64,000 nt of DNA from Psychromonas ossibalaenae ATCC BAA-1528 (GTDB lineage: Bacteria > Pseudomonadota > Gammaproteobacteria > Enterobacterales > Psychromonadaceae). The notes under the pieces are model-generated. The model did not search any database. It saw only the letters and a program-made list of their open reading frames with translations, and was not told the DNA's origin. Positions within the stretch are counted from its first letter, which is position 1. The number at the start of each line of letters is the position of its first letter. A program made the position numbers and the translations under genes. This document shows positions 22,808 to 31,427 of this stretch, one piece after another. The stretch spans positions 138,718 to 202,717 of the forward strand of contig NZ_KB906968.1 of the NCBI RefSeq assembly GCF_000381745.1, read 5' to 3'.

Positions 22808-24307
22808 TTATTCAATATATCCTGACAGTTCAGTGATGTTTTTATAGTCATCCCATAGCCAATATTTAATATCTTCAGTAACGTAGTGATTGATTTGTTC
22901 GGTTATTTGATTACTTAAATTGAAATCAGGTAGGTTATATCTCCAAAAATCTGTTTGATAACTATACTTCTGAATATTTAAGCAGATTTTATCTCTCCCA
23001 CGCGTCATAGAGTTACCTGTGTGTACTTCATTCGCCGTAGTAGTACTAGCAAGCTCAAGTTGGGTATTAACAAGCTCATTTATGGGGAGGCTATCCTCAA
23101 TAGCTCTATAAGATCTATTTTCATGTGGAACAAACATATCCGTTTTACGCTCTAAAAAACACTCCATATTACATTGATTTTCAACAATCCCTGTTATCAA
23201 TACCACGCTATTAATAACGTGTGTTTCTTCTCCTCTAGATAAAGCGACATAATCTAAACTTGCAAAAAACTTTTGTAATGCCTGCTCAATATCTCGTAAC
23301 TCCATCCCATTATTAAAAAATAATTCAGCCATGACTGCAATGTTATAACTTTGATTCTTTGAAAATGGGTATAACAAAATCCCTTGCTCTAAATATTTAT
23401 CGAAATCTAATTTCTTAGTATTTAAGTAATCCAAGGGAGATATGTCAGGTAAAGCAATTTTTCTATCAAAAAAGCGTCTCAGGTAAGCGTCTGCTTTAAA
23501 TTCATGTCCATATACCGCTTTGATCGAAGATTGTAATGCTTCTGTATCAGTTGCAACCAAAAATACGCACCCTTTAGTTTCAAAGAAATGTTTAATCACT
23601 TCAAGCATTTCAATTGCATAAGTCGGTCTACAGCGATCAAGTTCATCAACTAAAACAACAACCGGTATTTTCAAGCCGTATATTTGTCCCATCAAATCAG
23701 CTAAAAATGATATTTTATCTTTTATATCCCTCATTGCTTGGATTCGAGCATGATGTATCTTTCCTACCCTATCAACCAGCTTAATATTCTCTGCATTTGA
23801 TGGTTCCGATTTATTGGGGAGTACGCTCACCACAGTCTCTGCAGCAGAAATAAGGGGAACAATTTCAGGTTTGCCAGTAAGCACAGAACCAGCTTTGGCC
23901 AACTTCATGCAAGTGCCAAAAGAAAGTTTTAGTTCATCTATTTTATTCTTAGCTTTTTCAAATAACTCACTTTTAGCATCACAATGTATCGGAGAAAATA
24001 TATGTTCTAACTGGTTTAGAAATTCACTGCTGACCACTGATAATGCTTCTTTAGAAAAGTCACTTTCCCAAGCATCTATATAAACAACAGGATGATCTTG
24101 TTCAGCAAGTTCAACATACAAACGCCTTAGCAACTCCGTTTTTCCAGTTCCCCAGGAACCATTCATATTTACAACAAGGCCATCTTCAGCATTCGTTAAA
24201 AATGAACACAAAAACTTACCGTACTCTTTTCGGTTAGTTTTACATGTTTCCCAATTGTACTTTGGTTGCCAATCTTGGTATTTATTTGCGTGTTTAATTT
24301 CAGTCAT
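22808..24307 (-). CDS. KAP family P-loop NTPase
   Basis: This 499-aa protein belongs to the KAP P-loop NTPases, named after Kidins220/ARMS and phage-exclusion protein PifA. The Walker A is GSWGTGKTE (50-58). The Walker B with KAP signature is VVVLVDELDRCRP (216-228), followed by FETKGCVFLVATD (242-254), the sensor-like strand. A weakly hydrophobic insert (about 145-165) sits between the Walker motifs, where many KAP proteins have membrane helices. It is AT-rich and single-gene, bracketed by inverted copies of a structured repeat. Bacterial KAP genes are scattered and sometimes defence-linked; this one's function is unknown. Confidence 0.88.
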   Translation of the reverse strand: MTEIKHANKYQDWQPKYNWETCKTNRKEYGKFLCSFLTNAEDGLVVNMNGSWGTGKTELLRRLYVELAEQDHPVVYIDAWESDFSKEALSVVSSEFLNQLEHIFSPIHCDAKSELFEKAKNKIDELKLSFGTCMKLAKAGSVLTGKPEIVPLISAAETVVSVLPNKSEPSNAENIKLVDRVGKIHHARIQAMRDIKDKISFLADLMGQIYGLKIPVVVLVDELDRCRPTYAIEMLEVIKHFFETKGCVFLVATDTEALQSSIKAVYGHEFKADAYLRRFFDRKIALPDISPLDYLNTKKLDFDKYLEQGILLYPFSKNQSYNIAVMAELFFNNGMELRDIEQALQKFFASLDYVALSRGEETHVINSVVLITGIVENQCNMECFLERKTDMFVPHENRSYRAIEDSLPINELVNTQLELASTTTANEVHTGNSMTRGRDKICLNIQKYSYQTDFWRYNLPDFNLSNQITEQINHYVTEDIKYWLWDDYKNITELSGYIE

Positions 24308-24443
24308 GAGAACCTTACAACCATATGAAGTTACAACAGATTAACAGTTTTTATATTAAATAAAAGCCGGGGTATCCACTTTTCAGGTCTAAAAAAATTT
24401 ATTTTTTATTAAAACAAAACCAATACGGCTACGAAAATTTCCG

Positions 24444-24735
24444 TACGTTTTTCTTGGTAGGGAAATGACTTTAGCAAAGGAAATCATGGATGATTTCATT
24501 AGGCTTGGTTCAGCACATGGATGTGCTGTCCAAGCCGGTGCGTTAAAAAGTTATTGAGCAGACAAGAATAAAAAACGTTTCGGAACGGCACTTTTTGGTT
24601 ACTTTTTCTTGCTGTTGAGAAAAAGTAACTCGCCGTCAGGGCGAAATAGAAGCATTGAAAGCTATACCAAACTCTACCGGCGAAAACCTACAAACAAAAA
24701 TTAATTCAGGCGGTGTACTTCTAATTTAAACAAAG
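24444..24735 (+). repeat. 292-bp structured intergenic repeat, copy B
   Basis: It is the same length as copy C at 38136-38427. The first 220 bp differ at only a small number of positions and the last 70 bp are more diverged. It contains three nested inverted repeats: GAAATCATGGATGATTTC, GGCTTGG with CCAAGCC enclosing CAGCACATGGATGTGCTG, and GTTACTTTTTCT paired with AGAAAAAGTAAC. No ORF is present. It lies just upstream of the KAP gene, opposite in orientation to copy A on the other side. Confidence 0.9.
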
Positions 24736-24787
24736 AATTAAATACGATATCAACTGCCGAAGTAAAAAAAGTCTGACACCCTATTCT

Positions 24788-25150
24788 TTATGAATCAATT
24801 CTAAAAGTATCTAAACGTAATAAAGCCCGTTTAATAGCCGTTGTTGATGAATCTGAGCTGATTTGTTCAATTTTATAACGTTTGAATATTTCACTTAAAT
24901 AAGCACAGGTAAAATTTAACGGCGCTTGAGCAAACAATTTGGGATTCGCTGAGTAATCACAGCCGTGTGTATAAAACCAGTCTCTATAATCCTGATCTTC
25001 CATAAAGCCAGACTCACTAATGGTCTGCTTTAATTTAAATAACGAATTATTCAAATTGACATGCGCTTGTTCAAACTCATGCGACAAATTAGCGACTGAG
25101 CTGATTGCCTGCTGGTTAGGCAGTAAAGAGATGTTGTATATTTTTCCCAT
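24788..25150 (-). CDS. Hypothetical protein
   Basis: I do not recognise this 120-aa protein. It has no signal peptide or membrane segment. The N-terminal third (about 15-50) is predicted helical with heptad-like spacing (VANLSHEFEQAHVNLNNSLFKLKQT); a region with WFYTHGCDYS follows. It is divergent from the Crp/Fnr-type regulator gene about 300 bp away and could be controlled by it. Codon pattern and length look genuine, but the evidence is only an open frame. Confidence 0.5.
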   Translation of the reverse strand: MGKIYNISLLPNQQAISSVANLSHEFEQAHVNLNNSLFKLKQTISESGFMEDQDYRDWFYTHGCDYSANPKLFAQAPLNFTCAYLSEIFKRYKIEQISSDSSTTAIKRALLRLDTFRIDS

Positions 25151-25448
25151 GCTGACGGACCTTTATTTTAAAAACTTAGCTGTGCAGCTTAAGCTTATTC
25201 ACTTAAGCAGCCTTTCAAACACGAACAATATTACCTGTTTAAAAAATGAACTCTGTTCTTTAAAGAACACTTCCTACCGATATGGCATTGGGGAAGAGAG
25301 AGAACCCACTCAGCACCGCTTTGCATGGCTTATCATAAACAACGCAGAAATAGGAATATGGGATGGTTGTATTTATTTGATGCAAAGTTTTACTATGGAA
25401 ACGAGTGCACTATATTTCATAGTATCTTAATTAAATAACAGGCCTGAA

Positions 25449-26144
25449 ATGACTGACTCTAGTATTGAAACAATCCACTGGCCATGCACAATCTCAAACG
25501 ATTTAAAGCAGCAGCTGCTTGATATTGCTCAACGCGGCAGCGGACTGACGGATACACAGAAAAAACAAGCTTTACCCGGCATCTATTATATAACAAGTGG
25601 TCTTGCTACTATTTCTTTCCTGTCTGAAAACATGAATAACACTTTAGGTTTTGTATTGGGTGTTAATGACTGGGTTGGAGCAAATTCATTAGGAAATAAT
25701 GCAGATGTATTCCTGCTCACGGTTGAGCTTGAGCCAGTAAAATACCTTTTATTCCCCAAGCAGAAAATAGCTCAACTTGCAGAAAACAATAATGAAGTTT
25801 TTAAGTTCTTGTATTACTGCATGGTTCAAATGCAGCCGAGATCCCTGCAGGCTCCACTCACCGCACTTCACGATAAAGAGATACGTATTGTATATACTCT
25901 GCTTGCCTTAGCTCAAAAGAAACACGCTGTAAAAGGTGTTAATACATCCATTAATATCACACAGGAACAATTGTGCGCCGTGACCGGTCTTTCTAGACCT
26001 AGAATTAATGAAGTACTAAAAACTATTGAGAAAGTCCACGAGATATCAATTGAACGAGGAAAAATCCATATTACTGATATTGATGCGTTAGGAAACAGAC
26101 TCAATCAGTTAAATGCCATGTTTGACGATCCGAGAATAAAATAG
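25449..26144 (+). CDS. Crp/Fnr family transcriptional regulator
   Basis: The 231-aa protein has an N-terminal cyclic-nucleotide-binding-like beta-roll (about 20-130; PGIYYITSGLATISFL) and a C-terminal Crp-type helix-turn-helix (about 160-215). The recognition region is NITQEQLCAVTGLSRPRINEVLKTIE. It lacks the cysteine cluster of FNR, and the cAMP-contact residues of Crp are not recognisable, so the effector is unknown. The start follows AACAGGCCTGAA, a weak site. It stands alone between the divergent hypothetical gene and a long spacer. Confidence 0.85.
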   Translation: MTDSSIETIHWPCTISNDLKQQLLDIAQRGSGLTDTQKKQALPGIYYITSGLATISFLSENMNNTLGFVLGVNDWVGANSLGNNADVFLLTVELEPVKYLLFPKQKIAQLAENNNEVFKFLYYCMVQMQPRSLQAPLTALHDKEIRIVYTLLALAQKKHAVKGVNTSINITQEQLCAVTGLSRPRINEVLKTIEKVHEISIERGKIHITDIDALGNRLNQLNAMFDDPRIK

Positions 26145-26352
26145 GATATGGTGTAAAAATTGATGCCTACTTCATGCACATCTAAAAAAGAAGCATGAGT
26201 TTTCGTGGCTTAGATGAAGGGGATTATTTTTTAACAAGCTTTGAGGATAGATAAAAAAGCGCAGAGGTTTACTCTTTATATAGTATAAAAAGTCTCCTCC
26301 GCTGTTGTATTAATTTTTGAAATCTGGTTTTCTCTAACCAGTCTAGTCTCCA

Positions 26353-26463
26353 TTATTTTCTAAAGAAAGAAAAAGTAAACTTACGCTTATTAGCTTTATT
26401 GATACGCTCGCTTTTGCTGTACGCTAAAAAATTTTGAACTGCTGATAAAAAATGAATATCCAT
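26353..26463 (-). CDS. Candidate small protein of 36 aa
   Basis: An ORF too short for ordinary gene finding encodes MDIHFLSAVQNFLAYSKSER followed by a very basic tail ending FFRK. It has an excellent ribosome-binding site, AGAGGA, eight bases before the ATG. A CRP-like site lies about 52 bases upstream of the start codon. Just after the stop is a hairpin CTGGTT / AACCAG (26324-26341). The peptide is amphipathic N-terminally and strongly cationic C-terminally. No family is recognised; the case rests on the translation signals. Confidence 0.45.
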   Translation of the reverse strand: MDIHFLSAVQNFLAYSKSERINKANKRKFTFSFFRK

Positions 26464-26514
26464 AATAAATTCCTCTTATAATTTTTAATTACTGTCAACA
26501 TTTGACGCAACAAA

Positions 26515-26530
26515 TGTAACCTAGATCACA
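26515..26530. promoter_or_regulatory. Candidate CRP site
   Basis: TGTAACCTAGATCACA matches the cAMP-CRP consensus TGTGA-N6-TCACA at nine of ten fixed positions. It lies 52 bases upstream of the small ORF start at 26463 and more than 300 bases from the SIMPL gene on the other side, so the small ORF is its likeliest target. Confidence 0.5.
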
Positions 26531-26846
26531 CTTTTACGCAAACAATAACTGAAACAAAATTACATCAAAGACACTAACCAACTGCGAAACACTGGTTTAA
26601 CGCAGAAAAATCGAGACACAGATCACTTAATTATGAAATAAAATTACAGTGACATGTGTTTTTGCAGAGTCTAGCAATAAGCTTAGCGCCCTTAAAAATC
26701 GTGATCATTACGAATATAGGTCATAAAGATCAATGCTATATTAAGGCTCTAATGGACAACCTAAACATGGAAAGTACCCAGTAAAAGCTGCTTCACTTGG
26801 TCGCTTTTTCTTTTTCAATTTTTAACGAATTTATTTGGAGAACCCA

Positions 26847-27566
26847 GTGCAGGAAAATAACAAAACAGGAGCAGGACTTTTAGGACTGTTTATATTTCTC
26901 GGTTTAGCGGCTCTAGGCTACTTTCTATCCAGTGCGGCTATACAATATAAGCTGTACGACAGGAGCGTGACAGTAAAAGGCCTGTCTGAAAAAGAGTACA
27001 AAGCCGATATCGTCATATGGCCGATAACATTTAGCCTGGCAGATAACAGCCTCACTGATTTATATCATGATGTTGATCTGCAGTCAGAAATGATATTCAA
27101 GTATCTAAATAAAAATGGAATTTCAGAAGAAGAGATCACCCTGGTATCACCGGCCATTACCGATAAATCAGCCCAGCAGTACGGCAGTAATAACCAGGCA
27201 GAGTTTCGCTACTCAGCATTACAGACAGTTACCGTTTATTCGGCAAATATAGATGTTGTACGTCATGTGATGAGTTCGCTTTCTGAACTAGGCAAGCATG
27301 GGATTGTTTTTACAGGCAATAACTATCAGTCACAAACTGAATATCTATTTACCCGTCTCAATGAAGTAAAGCCGGAAATGATTGAAGAAGCCACCACCAA
27401 AGCTAGAGAGGTTGCTAAAAAGTTTGCCGAGGATTCCCAAAGCTCACTGGGAAAAATCAAAAGAGCCTCGCAGGGACAGTTTAGTATCGCGGCCAGAGAC
27501 AAAAACAACCCGCATATTAAACGCGTTCGCGTAGTTTCAACTGTTGAGTATTACTTATCTGATTAA
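26847..27566 (+). CDS. SIMPL domain (DUF541) protein, membrane-anchored
   Basis: This 239-aa protein has one N-terminal membrane anchor (about 8-30) and a periplasmic SIMPL/DUF541 domain with VTVKGLSEKEYKADIVIWPI at its start and the EATTKAREVAKKFAEDS helix later. Family members are envelope proteins of poorly known function, some linked to oxidative stress. I take GTG at 26847 as the start, six bases after GGAG; the TTG four codons earlier overlaps that site. A terminator follows directly, so it is a single-gene unit. Confidence 0.85.
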   Translation: MQENNKTGAGLLGLFIFLGLAALGYFLSSAAIQYKLYDRSVTVKGLSEKEYKADIVIWPITFSLADNSLTDLYHDVDLQSEMIFKYLNKNGISEEEITLVSPAITDKSAQQYGSNNQAEFRYSALQTVTVYSANIDVVRHVMSSLSELGKHGIVFTGNNYQSQTEYLFTRLNEVKPEMIEEATTKAREVAKKFAEDSQSSLGKIKRASQGQFSIAARDKNNPHIKRVRVVSTVEYYLSD

Positions 27567-27598
27567 TCTATAAAAATGCAGGATCCAGAAAGAATTAA

Positions 27599-27639
27599 TG
27601 CCGAGCGGTGAATCATTCACTGTTCGGCATTATTATTTT
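27599..27639 (+). terminator. Terminator of the SIMPL-domain gene
   Basis: An imperfect hairpin TGCCGA-gcg-GTGAA-tca-TTCAC-tgt-TCGGCA is followed by TTATTATTTT. It starts 32 bases after the stop codon and lies between convergent genes. Confidence 0.75.
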
Positions 27640-27660
27640 AAGCTAACCCGCTAAACGCCT

Positions 27661-27963
27661 TTATACAAACATTCTGGCGGCGAAAAAGAACAGAACCGGC
27701 CAGGAAAGGTAAGGAGAAAAAATAATCCGCCACAACCACAACCGAGGCTCAAATCCTAACCCATGCACAAAACCAGCAGTTAACGCCATCATCAGAATAC
27801 TTAAGTACCCATTCGCTAATGCGGCAGTACTGTCAGCTATATGATCCGGGTTAAACAGCAGCAGAAGGCTTAACAGCATCGCCAGCAGGGTAGAAACCCA
27901 GCGTGCCGGCGAATACTGAAAAGGTTTATGAATGAAATCAAGTGCTTGATTAATTTTCACCAT
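27661..27963 (-). CDS. ybgE: Cyd operon protein YbgE
   Basis: YbgE is a small membrane protein that accompanies cytochrome bd oxidase genes; its role is not settled. From the ATG at 27963 the product is 100 aa with three hydrophobic segments (about 18-38, 50-68, 78-97) and the family motif FVHGLGFEP, close to the E. coli length of 97 aa. Upstream in-frame starts would overlap cydX extensively. The chosen start overlaps the cydX end by 14 bases, typical of coupled genes. Confidence 0.85.
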   Translation of the reverse strand: MVKINQALDFIHKPFQYSPARWVSTLLAMLLSLLLLFNPDHIADSTAALANGYLSILMMALTAGFVHGLGFEPRLWLWRIIFSPYLSWPVLFFFAARMFV

Positions 27964-28078
27964 TTTCTTCTTGTTGAGCTTCTTTTTCATTTGCTTCGAT
28001 CTGCTCGTACCACAAACCATTGATAATACCAAATGAACAAGCTAATAAAATGCCTAATATCCACGCAAAATACCACAT
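27950..28078 (-). CDS. cydX: Cytochrome bd-I oxidase small subunit CydX
   Basis: This 42-codon ORF is easily missed. It encodes MWYFAWILGILLACSFGIIN followed by GLWYE and an acidic tail, the classic CydX sequence: one membrane helix that stabilises the heme site of cytochrome bd oxidase. It begins 24 bases after cydB and overlaps ybgE at its end. GAGAGTT upstream serves as the ribosome-binding site. Confidence 0.95.
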   Translation of the reverse strand: MWYFAWILGILLACSFGIINGLWYEQIEANEKEAQQEENGEN

Positions 28079-28102
28079 AGAACTCTCCTGAATAAGTTTT
28101 AA

Positions 28103-29242
28103 TTAATAAGCTGAATGTTTATATTTCGCCATAAATTCTTTACCTAAACGGCCAAACATTTTCATGTAACACCACGTGGTATAAGACAAAATAATCGGTA
28201 AAAATACAGTAGCCGCTATGGTCATAATATTAAGTGTTTTTTCACTTGAAACAGCATCCCATACAGTAAAGCTGAAGTTAGGATCAATGCTTGACGGTAA
28301 AATAAACGGGAACATACTAAATGCACAGGTCAATAACACCCCGACTTGGGTAATACTGCTGCAGAAAAATGCAAAACCGCTGCGGTTATATTTACTCGCA
28401 ATCCAGGTTAACAGCGGGAATAACAGCCCCAGTGCCGGCGCAATCATGGTTAACGGGTATTTATCATAATTCGCTAACCATGCACCAGACTGAACTTCAG
28501 CTGTTTTTAATAATGGGTTAGCTGGTCCGTTGAGATCTCCAATAGAAGTGATCACATAACCATCAATACCATTAGCAATCCACACACCTGCTAACGCAAA
28601 TAAAACTACCGCAAGCGGCGCACAGATCATTGATACTAAACGTGCGCGCTGACGCAGTGCCCCGTCAGTTTTCATCTGCAGCCAGGTTGAGCCCTGTAAA
28701 ACAAATAAAGTTAAGCAGAACACTCCTACTAATAATGCAAACGGATTTAGTAGGTCAAAGAATCCACCTTGATACTGGGAACGTAAAAAGTCATCCAGTA
28801 TAAAAGGCACACCCTGCAGTAAATTACCAAAGGCAACACCAAAGACAATCGGAGGCACAACACCGCCGGCAAAAATAGCCCAGTCCCAGCTGTTTCTCCA
28901 GCGCGAATCTTCAATTTTACTGCGGTAGTCAAAACCGACCGGACGGAAAAATAGAGCAAACAGCGTCAGCATCATTGCCACATAAAACCCGGAGAATGCC
29001 GTGGCATAAACCGCAGGCCAGGCGGCAAAAATCGCACCGGCACCGGTAATTAACCAAACCTGATTACCATCCCAGTGCGGGGCAATACTATTTATCATAA
29101 TACGGCGTTCGTCATCGGTTTTACCAATAACCGGGATCAATGCCCCCACGCCCATATCAAAACCATCGGTGATAACAAAACCAATCAGTAAAACACCAAT
29201 TAATAACCACCACACTATTTTTAACGTTTCATAATCAAACAT
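28103..29242 (-). CDS. cydB: Cytochrome bd ubiquinol oxidase subunit II
   Basis: CydB is the second large subunit of the cytochrome bd quinol oxidase, a high-affinity oxygen reductase of the inner membrane. The 379-aa protein has about eight to nine membrane segments and family stretches such as DGFDMGVGALIPVIGKTDDERRIM cut here as FDMGVGALIPV, HWDGNQVWLITGAGA and PVGFDYRSKI. The length equals that of E. coli CydB. It is seven bases after cydA and followed by cydX. Confidence 0.96.
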   Translation of the reverse strand: MFDYETLKIVWWLLIGVLLIGFVITDGFDMGVGALIPVIGKTDDERRIMINSIAPHWDGNQVWLITGAGAIFAAWPAVYATAFSGFYVAMMLTLFALFFRPVGFDYRSKIEDSRWRNSWDWAIFAGGVVPPIVFGVAFGNLLQGVPFILDDFLRSQYQGGFFDLLNPFALLVGVFCLTLFVLQGSTWLQMKTDGALRQRARLVSMICAPLAVVLFALAGVWIANGIDGYVITSIGDLNGPANPLLKTAEVQSGAWLANYDKYPLTMIAPALGLLFPLLTWIASKYNRSGFAFFCSSITQVGVLLTCAFSMFPFILPSSIDPNFSFTVWDAVSSEKTLNIMTIAATVFLPIILSYTTWCYMKMFGRLGKEFMAKYKHSAY

Positions 29243-29249
29243 AATCAGC

Positions 29250-30809
29250 CTATCCTTCTTTATTTTCTAATTGTTCGAAGTGATATTTACCCGTTTTTAA
29301 ACTACTTGGACCTAAGCGTGCAAAACGCTGCATCAGGTATATTTCAATCACCAGCAGTACAGTATAAAAAGCTGCAATTGAGATAATACTAAACATGAGC
29401 TGATCAACCGTAACTGATGAGGCGCCCATATAAGTCGGCAGAACTTCTGCTATTGCCCATGGCTGGCGACCGTATTCAGCAATAAACCAGCCGGCTTCTA
29501 TCGCAATCCAAGGTAACGGTAGACTGTACAGGCAGATTTTATGGAACAATTTATTCTGACCGATAGTATTGCGTGCTGACTGATAAAATGCGAACAGGAA
29601 AATGAACAACATTACCACACCACTGCCGACCATTATCCGGAATGACCAGAACATAGGTGCAACTCCTGGAATACTGTCATCAACAGCCATCTGGATCTGT
29701 TCTTCACTGGCATCAACCACATCAGGTGCATATCTTTTAAGCAGCAGACCGTAACCTAAATCAATTTTTAGCTCCTCAAAGGCCGCAATATTTTCCTCTG
29801 TATCATCCCCTTCACGTAATTTCTGCAGCAGAGCATAAGCTTTCATACCATTACGAATACGCACTTCATGTTCATCCATCAGGTCTTTAAGACCCGTTAC
29901 TTCTTCATCAAGAGAGCGGGTAGCGATAAGCCCTAATGCATAAGGAATTTTAATCGCATAATCGGTACGCTCTTCTTCTTGGTTAGGAATACCTATCATA
30001 GTAAAGGCTGCTGGTGCAGGATGTGTTTCCCACTCAGATTCAATGGCAGCCAGCTTCACTTTCTGTACATCACCGACTTCATAACCGCTTTCATCACCTA
30101 ATATGATGGTACATATAATTCCTGCGGTACCAAATGCAGCAGCAATCGCAAAAGAACGTTTTGCAAAGCCTATATCTCGCCCTTTAAGCAGGTAATATGA
30201 GCTGATTGCTAATACAAACATAGCGCCGGCTACATAACCCGATGCAACGGTATGCACAAACTTGACCTGCGCAACCGGATTAAATACCAGATCCGCAAAG
30301 CTGGTCATTTCCATACGCATGGTTTCATAGTTAAATTCCGCCCCTACCGGATTCTGCATCCAGGCATTTGCAATAAGAATCCATAAAGCCGACATACTTG
30401 AACCAAGCGCAACTAACCAGGTAGCGGCAAGATGCTGCAGTTTGCTGAGCCTGTCCCAACCGAAGAAAAATAAACCGACAAAAGTCGATTCTAAGAAAAA
30501 GGCCATCATGCCTTCAATCGCTAACGGCGCTCCAAAGACATCCCCCACATAATGCGAGTAATACGCCCAGTTTGTACCAAACTGGAACTCCATAGCCAAA
30601 CCGGTGGTAACACCCAGCGCAAAGTTAATACCAAATAACTTTCCCCAGAATTTGGTCATATCTTTGTAAATTTCTTTTTTGGTCATCACATACAATGATT
30701 CCATAATCACCAGTATCCATGCTAGACCTAAGGTCAACGGCACAAATAAAAAGTGATACATGGCAGTCATTGCAAATTGAAAACGCGATAAATCAACTAT
30801 GTCATCCAT
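29250..30809 (-). CDS. cydA: Cytochrome bd ubiquinol oxidase subunit I
   Basis: CydA binds hemes b558, b595 and d and oxidises ubiquinol. The 519-aa protein begins with [20 protein letters not shown], containing the heme-ligand His near residue 19, and includes the [13 protein letters not shown] motif near the C-terminus (about 455-467). The Q-loop region (about 245-340) is of the long type found in Proteobacteria. The upstream 600-bp region holds ArcA- and FNR-like sites, consistent with induction at low oxygen. Confidence 0.96.
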   Translation of the reverse strand: MDDIVDLSRFQFAMTAMYHFLFVPLTLGLAWILVIMESLYVMTKKEIYKDMTKFWGKLFGINFALGVTTGLAMEFQFGTNWAYYSHYVGDVFGAPLAIEGMMAFFLESTFVGLFFFGWDRLSKLQHLAATWLVALGSSMSALWILIANAWMQNPVGAEFNYETMRMEMTSFADLVFNPVAQVKFVHTVASGYVAGAMFVLAISSYYLLKGRDIGFAKRSFAIAAAFGTAGIICTIILGDESGYEVGDVQKVKLAAIESEWETHPAPAAFTMIGIPNQEEERTDYAIKIPYALGLIATRSLDEEVTGLKDLMDEHEVRIRNGMKAYALLQKLREGDDTEENIAAFEELKIDLGYGLLLKRYAPDVVDASEEQIQMAVDDSIPGVAPMFWSFRIMVGSGVVMLFIFLFAFYQSARNTIGQNKLFHKICLYSLPLPWIAIEAGWFIAEYGRQPWAIAEVLPTYMGASSVTVDQLMFSIISIAAFYTVLLVIEIYLMQRFARLGPSSLKTGKYHFEQLENKEG

Positions 30810-31098
30810 TATTTTCTCCTAAATTAAATATTTAAAACTGTTACAGCGTTTTCTTGTTATTTTGTAAACGCAGCTGCGATAACGGGTCTGTCTGCTGAAC
30901 CTTTTCAGTTTTACTGCTCTCAACAAACAAATGTTCCTCGTTAAAAGGAACGGAATTAGAAAAATAAAAATGTTTAATCGTGAAACTTTTATGAGAAAAA
31001 TAAGCTTATTTCACGAATTAATGGAATAAAAAAAATTTCCTGTTCCGGTAACAGTTTTTTAAACACTTTTACTATTTGAATAAAATTCGAGCTAAATT

Positions 31099-31113
31099 GT
31101 TAACAACCTGTTA
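31099..31113. promoter_or_regulatory. Candidate ArcA box upstream of cydA
   Basis: GTTA-ACAACCT-GTTA is a direct repeat of GTTA spaced by seven bases, the core layout of ArcA boxes (GTTAATTAAATGTTA). It lies about 290 bp upstream of the cydA start codon, close to where the E. coli cyd promoter and ArcA sites are. Confidence 0.5.
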
Positions 31114-31140
31114 ATTTAACATGAAAAATCACTACTTATT

Positions 31141-31155
31141 TAACCGCCATTTAAC
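31141..31155. promoter_or_regulatory. Second candidate ArcA box upstream of cydA
   Basis: On the minus strand this reads GTTA-AATGGCG-GTTA, again two GTTA half-sites with a seven-base gap, and in the same orientation as cydA. It lies 27 bp from the first candidate. Confidence 0.5.
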
Positions 31156-31199
31156 ATCAAGAAGTTACAATTAAAAGTGGCTTCTTTATACTGCTGAAT

Positions 31200-31213
31200 T
31201 TGACTTAGATCAA
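31200..31213. promoter_or_regulatory. Candidate FNR site upstream of cydA
   Basis: TTGAC-TTAG-ATCAA matches the FNR consensus TTGAT-N4-ATCAA at nine of ten positions. Together with the ArcA-like boxes it makes a redox-responsive control region for cydABX. The rest of 30810-31427 is AT-rich with no ORF I can support. Confidence 0.55.
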
Positions 31214-31427
31214 GTTTTAAAATGTAAAAATCCGCATCAATTTAATCTAATGAAGAGGAGGAAGAGTAAAAATTATCAAGGAAGTAAATTTAAGTGTGAG
31301 GTACTGTGATTAACGGCAGACAGAATATTCAGCGGCAACTAAGATTAGAAGTATTAATAAAAATATTTTCTACTGTGCGATGAAGCTTTAAACACATATA
31401 AGTAAAGCTCCATTATTTTTCTTATTT

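Noticed and set aside
25020-25430. Plus-strand ORF of 136 codons overlapping the 120-aa gene
   Set aside because: It has no ribosome-binding site and reads antisense through the better-supported minus-strand gene; the remainder is low-quality sequence with no family match.
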